Origin: Candidatus Levyibacteriota bacterium
GTDB lineage: Bacteria; Patescibacteriota; Microgenomatia; Levybacterales; UBA12049
Reading direction: 5' to 3'
Length of the DNA stretch: 18,382 nt
NCBI GenBank assembly: GCA_023245475.1
Contig: JAHFKF010000016.1
Coordinates: 1-18,382, forward strand
Of the stretch, positions 12,782 through 18,382 are shown piece by piece. Position 1 is the stretch's first letter. Every line of letters begins with the position of its first letter. The notes below the pieces were generated by a model. The model worked only from the letters and a program-made list of their open reading frames with translations. It made no database searches and was not told where the DNA came from. The position numbers and the translations under genes are program-made.

Positions 12782-15265
12782 TTACGCAAGAGTAACTTGC
12801 TTCTCGATGCAAGTTGCGGATGCAACTCTATCAGAGGCGTTATTAAACCGCATAAGGATAACCCCTTGCGTATCACGAGACAATTTTGGAATTTGATTAA
12901 TTGGCAATTTAACTATCTGTCCACGAGCTGATGTGATGATTACTTCTTCAGAATTTGTTGGAACCACTTGCGCTACAGCAACTTGACCTGTTCGTGGAGT
13001 AACTTTAGCAACCTTCACACCTTGTCCACCTCGACCTTGCAAAGGGAATTGGTCAACAGGAGTTTTCTTTCCAAGGCCATTTTCCATGATTGCCAGGAGT
13101 GCTGATTTGTCCGTTTTTGTCACAACAGCCATACCGATGACTTGGTCTGTGCTATCAATCTTGATTCCTCGGACACCCGTTGTAGCTCGTCCCAAGGGTC
13201 GTACTTCATCTTCAGAAAACTTGATAGCTTTACCCTTTTTAGTGACCAGTAAGACATGACTTTTGCCGTCTGTGATGTTGCTCCATACGAGCTCGTCTCC
13301 ATCATCAAGTTTAATTGCGATCATACCGTTGCGTCGTATATGATAAAACTCTTCAAGTTTACTCTTCTTTACCGTTCCATTTCTGGTTGTGAGGAAGACA
13401 TATCCAGTTGTGATTGATTTACCATGAACGATAAAAGATTCTACTTTCTCCCCGCCTTCAATGTTGAGTAGATTTACAACTGCTGTGCCTTTGCTGGTTC
13501 GACTGCTCTCCGCGATTTCGTATGCTCGCAGTTGATATGCCTTTCCTTTGTTGGTAAAGAATAAGATATTATCATGGGTTTGGGCTGAACGGATATGGAA
13601 GATGCCATCTTCGTCTTTAACTTTCATGCCAGTGATACCTTTGCCACCACGGTGCTGGGTCTGGAAACTGTTCATTGATTGCCTCTTGATGTATCCAGTG
13701 TTGGTCAGGGTAATCACTGTTGGCTCATTTGGAATCAGATCTTCTTCTGAGAACTCCCCTACTTTACTCTTAAAAACTTTGGTGCGGCGTGGATCTGCAT
13801 ATTTTTCTTTAAGCTTTGCAAGTTCTGTTTTGATAACACTCAAGATTTTTTCAGGATGTGCCAACAGATCTTCAAGGTATGCAATCGTTTCTCTGACCAT
13901 CGCCAATTCGTCTTCAATCTTCTGTCTTTCAAGAGCAGCCAAGCGTCGCAGCTGCATATCAAGAATTGCTGTTGCTTGCAGTTCGCTAAGAGAGAATTTC
14001 TCCATCAAATTCTTTTTTGCTGTTTCTTGGTCTTTAGAAGCACGGATGGTTGCGATCACGGCATCAATGTGATCAACGGCGATCTTAAGACCTTCTAATA
14101 TGTGCAGTCTTGCCTTTGCTTGACGCAGTTCAAATTCTGATCGCTTACGGATGACAGCATATCGATGCTTGAGGTATTCTTCAAGGATTAACTTGAGATT
14201 AAGTGTCTGAGGTGTGCCATCAACCAGCGCAACCATGTTTACTGGGAAGCTTGTTTGCAGTGCAGTAAGTTTAAAGAGATTGTTGAGCACTTTCTTGGGT
14301 GAAGCATCTCTCTTAAGTTCAACATAAATGTGCAGCCCGCGTCGATCTGATTCATCACGAAGATCAGAAATGCCTTCAAGTTTCTTCTCTTTAACAAGAT
14401 CAGCAATTTTGGCGATAAGTAAAGCTTTATTGACCTGATATGGAAGTTCAGTGATAATGATTGCTGATTTACCATTATTAATTTCTTCAATTTCTGCTTT
14501 ACCTCGGATAATAATCTTACCTCGCCCTGTGACATACGCACTTTTAATTTCATTGATATCATAAATACTTCCTGCTGTTGGGAAGTCAGGCCCTGTGATA
14601 AAGTCCAATAATTCATCAATTGTTATTTCTGACATATCAAAGATACCTGTATCAGTAACTTTTGTCTTCGCAATGACATGGTTAATTGCATCAATAACTT
14701 CTGTCAGATTGTGTGGTGGGATCTTTGTTGCCATACCGACCGCAATACCTTCTGATCCCATAAGTAAGAGGTTTGGCAATTTCGCTGGGAGATATACAGG
14801 TTCTCGTTCTGAAGCATCAAAGTTGTCTACAAAATCGACTGTTTCTTTATCGATATCAACAAGCATTTCAGCAGTGATAGCTTTCATACGTGCTTCTGTA
14901 TATCGCATATGAGCTGGTGGGTCACCGTCAACCGATCCAAAGTTTCCTTGTCCGTCAATGAGCGGATACCTCAGTGAGAAGTCTTGAGCGAGACGAACGA
15001 GAGAATCATAAATTGGTGCATCACCATGTGGATGGAATTTACCCATGACTTCACCGACGATCTTCGCACTCTTGGTGTATTTTGCTGCGTGTGTAAGACT
15101 CATTTCATGCATGCCAAAGAGGATTCTTCGGTGTACTGGCTTTAGTCCATCACGGACATCAGGAAGCGCACGAGCAACGATGACAGACATCGCATAGTTC
15201 AAGTACGATTTCTTCATCTCGTGTGTAATATCTGTTGATTGTAATTTACCAATATTTACTGACAT
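12782..15265 (-). CDS. gyrA: DNA gyrase subunit A
   Basis: Breaks and rejoins DNA in the gyrase A2B2 complex, introducing negative supercoils. The protein has 827 residues, typical length. Its numbering matches E. coli through the active site: the quinolone-binding segment HPHGDAPIYD is at 78-87, with Ala83 where E. coli has Ser and Asp87 kept, and the catalytic Tyr122 sits in RYTEARM with Arg121. The C-terminal beta-pinwheel begins after about residue 500; its GyrA box reads QHRGGKG (about 536-542), close to the canonical QRRGGKG, which favours GyrA over ParC. It is third in gyrB-ppa-gyrA, preceded by an AAGGA ribosome site, with a palindromic element in the gap before it. Confidence 0.96.
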   Translation of the reverse strand: MSVNIGKLQSTDITHEMKKSYLNYAMSVIVARALPDVRDGLKPVHRRILFGMHEMSLTHAAKYTKSAKIVGEVMGKFHPHGDAPIYDSLVRLAQDFSLRYPLIDGQGNFGSVDGDPPAHMRYTEARMKAITAEMLVDIDKETVDFVDNFDASEREPVYLPAKLPNLLLMGSEGIAVGMATKIPPHNLTEVIDAINHVIAKTKVTDTGIFDMSEITIDELLDFITGPDFPTAGSIYDINEIKSAYVTGRGKIIIRGKAEIEEINNGKSAIIITELPYQVNKALLIAKIADLVKEKKLEGISDLRDESDRRGLHIYVELKRDASPKKVLNNLFKLTALQTSFPVNMVALVDGTPQTLNLKLILEEYLKHRYAVIRKRSEFELRQAKARLHILEGLKIAVDHIDAVIATIRASKDQETAKKNLMEKFSLSELQATAILDMQLRRLAALERQKIEDELAMVRETIAYLEDLLAHPEKILSVIKTELAKLKEKYADPRRTKVFKSKVGEFSEEDLIPNEPTVITLTNTGYIKRQSMNSFQTQHRGGKGITGMKVKDEDGIFHIRSAQTHDNILFFTNKGKAYQLRAYEIAESSRTSKGTAVVNLLNIEGGEKVESFIVHGKSITTGYVFLTTRNGTVKKSKLEEFYHIRRNGMIAIKLDDGDELVWSNITDGKSHVLLVTKKGKAIKFSEDEVRPLGRATTGVRGIKIDSTDQVIGMAVVTKTDKSALLAIMENGLGKKTPVDQFPLQGRGGQGVKVAKVTPRTGQVAVAQVVPTNSEEVIITSARGQIVKLPINQIPKLSRDTQGVILMRFNNASDRVASATCIEKQVTLA

Positions 15266-15281
15266 ACTTATTTCCTTACGT

Positions 15282-15377
15282 CCTTCTCCTTTTAGTAGAA
15301 GGTTAGGATGAGGTCTACACGGGTAAGTTTTATCTTATCCCGCAGACCTCACCCTGCCCCTCTCCTACGAGGAGAGT
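15282..15377. repeat. Palindromic element between ppa and gyrA (second repeat family)
   Basis: The left half (CCTTCTCC...GGATGAGGTCT, 15282-15316) is an imperfect inverted copy of the right half (AGACCTCACCC...GGAGAG, about 15344-15376). Each half also folds on its own, e.g. CTCTCCT-ACG-AGGAGAG at 15360-15376. The middle holds GGGTAAG and CTTATCCC. There is no reading frame. It lies between the ppa stop and the gyrA ribosome site and could also slow or end transcription. Confidence 0.8.
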
Positions 15378-15388
15378 GAATGTGTCAT

Positions 15389-15904
15389 CTACTTTAAAGC
15401 TTTTTGGATAGCTTCAAGTGCGACTTCTTTACCTTTCCATTCTTTGAGCTTGACCCATTTCCCTGGTTCAAGGGCTTTGTAGGTTTCAAAGAAATGTCGA
15501 ATTTTGTTCTTGATTACGTCCGGCACATCAGCGATATCTTTGTACTCGCCGTATACAGGATCAATCTTTGCTGTTGGAACAGCAATAATCTTTGTGTCCA
15601 CTCCCGCTTCATCGGTCATCTCAAGAAGTCCGATAGCTTGTGTTGCTACGACGACTCCTGGGTAGAGAGTTTTATCTCCAAGGACAACGATATCGAGTGG
15701 ATCACCATCTTCTCCCAAGGTGTTTGGGATGAACCCATAGTTAAAAGGAAATCTCTGTGCTGTAAACATAAATCTATCAGCAATGATAACTCCTTGCTCT
15801 TTATCAAGTTCGTATTTGATGTCTGAGTTGAGCGGAATTTCAATGAATGCATTGACTAAACCGTTTTCGACATCTTTTCCTGTTTTTAGTTTTGATATAT
15901 CCAT
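15389..15904 (-). CDS. ppa: Inorganic pyrophosphatase, family I
   Basis: Hydrolyses pyrophosphate to phosphate, driving nucleotide, tRNA and DNA synthesis forward. The protein has 171 residues, near the 176 of E. coli. Seen in order: IEIPLNSDIKYELDK (the start of the fold), FNYGFIPNTLGEDGDPLDIVV containing the metal-binding DGDPLD, VDTKIIAVP, and the C-terminal EPGKWVKLKEWKG. It lies between gyrB and gyrA, in the same direction. A strong GGGGAGGTGA ribosome site lies 6-8 bases before the ATG at 15904, which confirms the start and suggests it is an internal operon gene. A palindromic element fills most of the gap from gyrB. Confidence 0.95.
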   Translation of the reverse strand: MDISKLKTGKDVENGLVNAFIEIPLNSDIKYELDKEQGVIIADRFMFTAQRFPFNYGFIPNTLGEDGDPLDIVVLGDKTLYPGVVVATQAIGLLEMTDEAGVDTKIIAVPTAKIDPVYGEYKDIADVPDVIKNKIRHFFETYKALEPGKWVKLKEWKGKEVALEAIQKALK

Positions 15905-15931
15905 ATTGTATTCACCTCCCCATCAAACGTC

Positions 15932-16004
15932 GTCATTGCGAGCGACTGAAAGGAGCGCGGCAATCTTGATGGGATTGCTTCGTTACTTCGTTCCTCGCAA
16001 TGAC
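15932..16004. repeat. Palindromic element, GTCATTGCGAG family (copy B)
   Basis: The ends GTCATTGCGAG (15932-15942) and CTCGCAATGAC (15994-16004) are perfect inverted repeats; GGCAATC and GATTGCT form an inner inverted pair. It begins 12 bases after the gyrB stop and ends 13 bases before the ppa ribosome site region. It shares its ends and inner motif with the copy at 1191-1269. Confidence 0.85.
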
Positions 16005-16016
16005 AAGGGTTGCCCC

Positions 16017-17996
16017 TTAGATATCCAGCTCCGCGGTGATTGCGTTGGTCTGAATAAAGTGTTTTCTTGGTGGAACCGCGTCTCCCATAAGCATAGTAAA
16101 CGTCGCATCAGCTTCTTCGGTGTCATCAATTGTTACTTGCTTGAGCATTCTATTTTCAGGATTCATGGTTGTCTCCCAAAGCTGATCGGCATTCATTTCT
16201 CCAAGACCCTTATATCGTTGGATGGAAATGTTTGCATTCCCTTTGGTTAACTCTTTAACTGCCACTGTTCGTTCCTCTTCTGTATACGCATATCTAATTT
16301 CTTTGCCTCGTTGCACTTTAAATAGTGGTGGCATCGCAACATACAGATAACCATTCTTCACAATCTCCGGCAAATGACGATAGAAGAATGTTAAGATCAG
16401 CGTCTCAATATGCTCTCCATCAACGTCAGCATCGGTCATGATGATGATGCGGTGGTAACGAAGCTTCTCCATGTTTGTCGTGTCACCAATGCCGGTACCA
16501 AGCGCGATAATGATGTTCTTCACTTCTTCGTGTTCAATCATTTTATCAAGTCTTGCCCGTTCTGTGTTAAGTATTTTTCCTTTAAGTGGCAAGATAGCTT
16601 GAAACTTTCGATCTCTCCCCTGCTTTGCACTTCCACCTGCGGAGTCTCCCTCAACGAGGTAGAGTTCTGAGATTGCAGGATTCTTCTCCTGACAGTCAGC
16701 AAGCTTTCCAGGAAGAGTTGATCCTTCAAGCGCACCTTTTCGGATAACGGCTTCTTTGGCAGCTTTTGCTGCAAGTCTTGCTTTGGCGGCGAGATAGACT
16801 TTTTCAAGGACTCTCTTTCCTTCTGATGGATTTTCTTCAAAGTATGTTGTGAGCGCTTCTTTGACAATTGTGTTGACGACTGATTGGATTTCAGAGTTAC
16901 CAAGTTTTCCTTTGGTCTGTCCTTCAAATTGGATGTTGTCCTGTGGCATTTTGATAAAGACAACCGCTGTCAGTCCTTCTTTGGTGTCGTCTCCGGTCAT
17001 CGGTTCCATGTCTGCTTTAAATGCTCCTGATTTTTTACCATAGTCATTGATGGCACGAGTCAGAGCCATGCGAAAACCAGTTAAGTGACTTCCCCCGTTG
17101 ACTGTGTTGATAACGTTGACGTATGATTCAACGTTTTCTGTGTACGAATCATTGTATTGCAACGCGACTTCGACCTGTACTTCTCCATCAGATTTTTTGA
17201 TGTAGATTGGTTTAATCAGGACTTCTTTGTTGTCATTCATCTTTTCGACGAGTGAGACAATACCACCTTCAAAATAATAATTCATTTCTTTTACAGGTTC
17301 TTGGCGGTTATCATAAATGTGGAAGTACAGCTTTGGTACGAGGTATGCACGTTCACGAACAATTTTTTTGATGAAATCAAAGTCCCAACCAAACGTTTGT
17401 TTGCCACTTTCATTTGTCTCTATAAAATGTGTAAAAATACTGCTATCAGGAAAAAAGGTTGTGGTTGTCCCTTGCGTAAGCTTTTTGACAGCATCCAGTT
17501 CGATGAGAGATTCTTTGACTACTTCAACTTCTGACTTAACAATTCCTCGTTCGTAACGTTGGCGATACACTTTGGGTCCTCGACGTACTTCAACCCAAAC
17601 CCAATCAGATAATGCGTTCACAACAGATGCACCAACTCCGTGAAGACCTCCTGAGATTTTGTACGCGTCTCCGCCAAATTTTCCTCCTGCATGGAGTTGT
17701 GTCATAACCAGTTCCAGTGCTGACTTCTTGTGTATTGGGTGTACGTCTGTTGGAATACCTCGACCGTCATCTGAGACTTGAGCTGATCCATCAGGGTTAA
17801 GAGTAATCCAGACATTTCTTGCGTATCCAGCCAATGCTTCGTCAACTGAGTTATCGATGATTTCGCGGAGCGCTTCATGCAAACCATAGATATCTGTTGA
17901 CCCGATATACATACCTGGGCGCTTGCGTACTGGTTCAAGACCTTCGAGAACTTGGATTTGTTGTGCTGAATAATCTGAGGATTTTTGGTTAGCCAT
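16017..17996 (-). CDS. gyrB: DNA gyrase subunit B
   Basis: The ATPase subunit of gyrase. The protein has 659 residues, the usual size for bacteria that lack the E. coli insertion. The GHKL ATP-binding motifs are visible: EIIDNSVDEALAG, SDDGRGIPTDVHP and GGLHGVGASVVNALS. The TOPRIM region has EGDSAGGSAKQGRDRKFQA, PLKGKILN and MTDADVDGEHI, followed by the C-terminal QRYKGLGEMN and NPENR. ParE is the alternative, but the adjacent gyrA with a GyrA box makes GyrB the better call. The start MANQKSSDYSAQQIQVLEGLE is normal for the family; TATAAT ends 11 bases before the ATG and there is no ribosome site. Confidence 0.96.
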   Translation of the reverse strand: MANQKSSDYSAQQIQVLEGLEPVRKRPGMYIGSTDIYGLHEALREIIDNSVDEALAGYARNVWITLNPDGSAQVSDDGRGIPTDVHPIHKKSALELVMTQLHAGGKFGGDAYKISGGLHGVGASVVNALSDWVWVEVRRGPKVYRQRYERGIVKSEVEVVKESLIELDAVKKLTQGTTTTFFPDSSIFTHFIETNESGKQTFGWDFDFIKKIVRERAYLVPKLYFHIYDNRQEPVKEMNYYFEGGIVSLVEKMNDNKEVLIKPIYIKKSDGEVQVEVALQYNDSYTENVESYVNVINTVNGGSHLTGFRMALTRAINDYGKKSGAFKADMEPMTGDDTKEGLTAVVFIKMPQDNIQFEGQTKGKLGNSEIQSVVNTIVKEALTTYFEENPSEGKRVLEKVYLAAKARLAAKAAKEAVIRKGALEGSTLPGKLADCQEKNPAISELYLVEGDSAGGSAKQGRDRKFQAILPLKGKILNTERARLDKMIEHEEVKNIIIALGTGIGDTTNMEKLRYHRIIIMTDADVDGEHIETLILTFFYRHLPEIVKNGYLYVAMPPLFKVQRGKEIRYAYTEEERTVAVKELTKGNANISIQRYKGLGEMNADQLWETTMNPENRMLKQVTIDDTEEADATFTMLMGDAVPPRKHFIQTNAITAELDI

Positions 17997-18007
17997 TGAT
18001 GTAGACT

Positions 18008-18037
18008 ATTATATACTACACCTCTTCAATTTTGCAA
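18008..18037 (-). promoter_or_regulatory. Promoter of the gyrB-ppa-gyrA operon
   Basis: On the minus strand TTGCAA (18037-18032) and TATAAT (18013-18008) are 18 bases apart; the -10 ends 11 bases before the ATG at 17996, so the leader would be about 5 bases. Confidence 0.55.
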
Positions 18038-18066
18038 ATGGTGATAAGCGCCTCTTATTGTTCTGC

Positions 18067-18096
18067 TTGCTTTTATGTTTTTGCTTTCTCTACAAT
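18067..18096 (+). promoter_or_regulatory. Promoter of the right-edge gene, probably leaderless
   Basis: TTGCTT (18067-18072) and TACAAT (18091-18096) are 18 bases apart on the plus strand. The -10 ends 6 bases before the GTG at 18103, the same spacing as in the other leaderless candidates of this window. Confidence 0.45.
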
Positions 18097-18102
18097 TGAT
18101 AT

Positions 18103-18382
18103 GTGAGGAAGGTGAAATACACACGTCACGTTTTGTTTCATAAGGTTAGTCCTTTTATTATTACTGGTGTGATCGTACTGCTCCTTGCTTTTGGCATTTC
18201 TGCTTATTACTATTGGGATCTAAAGGTCAAAGATGCCGCAATGCTCGGAAATGAGAACGCCAACCTAAGTAAAACACTTCTTAAGGCACAAGCTGATGGC
18301 AAGAAGATTGAGAAGCTGTATGAGGCTTTGAAGAGCCAAGATCAGCTCAAAATTAATCAACAACTAAAGGCAGATATTGAAA
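18103..18382 (+). CDS. One-TM protein with a helical (coiled-coil) domain, 3' end cut by window
   Basis: From the GTG at 18103 the frame stays open to the right edge (93 codons). The N-terminus is basic (RKVKYTRHVLFHK), followed by one strong membrane helix (about residues 17-37, PFIITGVIVLLLAFGISAYYYW). The rest is charged and predicted helix (KVKDAAMLGNENANLSKTLL and onward) with a heptad-like pattern, so a coiled coil outside the membrane is likely. A second in-frame GTG at 18112 is an alternative start. No ribosome site is seen, but TACAAT ends 6 bases before the first GTG. I do not recognise the family; the C-terminal domain, which would define it, is not in view. Confidence 0.7.
   Translation, partial: MRKVKYTRHVLFHKVSPFIITGVIVLLLAFGISAYYYWDLKVKDAAMLGNENANLSKTLLKAQADGKKIEKLYEALKSQDQLKINQQLKADIE

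Noticed and set aside
13548..14072. 174-codon frame on the plus strand
   Set aside because: It is antisense to conserved gyrA sequence, with low-complexity Ser-rich translation.
1..18382. tRNA, rRNA, CRISPR array, integrase or transposase genes
   Set aside because: The gaps between genes are all shorter than about 130 bases and are filled by promoters or palindromic repeats; no cloverleaf, spaced direct repeat or recombinase motif was seen.

Overview
The window looks like a chromosome segment from a streamlined bacterium of the candidate phyla radiation (Patescibacteria), most likely the Microgenomates group. This is an inference from gene style: very tight packing, ATGA/TAATG stop-start overlaps, short versions of house-keeping proteins, TGA used as a normal stop (which argues against Gracilibacteria/Absconditabacteria), many near-leaderless promoters, and small palindromic repeats with GTCATTGCGAG-type ends. 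No rRNA, tRNA, CRISPR array, transposase or phage gene was found. Almost all genes lie on the minus strand; only an amidohydrolase (6970-7950) and a cut-off gene at the right edge (from 18103) are on the plus strand.

Layout, left to right. (1) 1-506: 5' part of a membrane-anchored family-16 glycoside hydrolase. (2) 545-3243: a pyrimidine operon, transcribed right to left: a repeat-containing coiled-coil protein, PyrE, PyrF, and a second OPRT-like phosphoribosyltransferase. PyrF carries an in-frame palindromic repeat. (3) 3338-6872: a second operon of a guanidino-group hydrolase (DDAH/arginine dihydrolase type), a PyrD-like dihydroorotate dehydrogenase, and a GT87-like membrane glycosyltransferase, followed by a small EamA-type protein with its own promoter. 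(4) 6970-7950: a divergent CodA-like amidohydrolase. (5) 7951-10367: a second guanidino hydrolase paralogue translationally coupled to an unusual argininosuccinate synthase that has a CarB-like MGS regulatory domain fused to its C-terminus. (6) 10496-11340: a two-gene unit of a HEPN-like protein and an unrecognised partner. (7) 11389-12291: FolD, also carrying an in-frame palindromic repeat. (8) 12305-12724: a small four-helix membrane protein whose upstream or N-terminal part is made of a palindromic mobile repeat. (9) 12782-17996: gyrB-ppa-gyrA, with a palindromic element in each of the two gaps. (10) 18103-18382: start of a one-TM, helix-rich protein.

How it fits together. Sections 2-5 mix late pyrimidine steps (PyrD, PyrE, PyrF) with arginine/citrulline chemistry (ArgG, two guanidino hydrolases). 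The MGS domain on ArgG is the kind that binds nucleotides such as UMP in carbamoyl phosphate synthetase. This suggests, but does not prove, that citrulline/arginine flux is tuned by pyrimidine status. This cluster is my best candidate for a new system. The other strong themes are palindromic elements that have entered coding sequences in frame (pyrF, folD, perhaps the small membrane protein), and a recurring promoter layout in which the -10 hexamer ends 6-7 bases before the start codon, so first genes are probably translated from leaderless mRNAs while several internal genes have Shine-Dalgarno sites.
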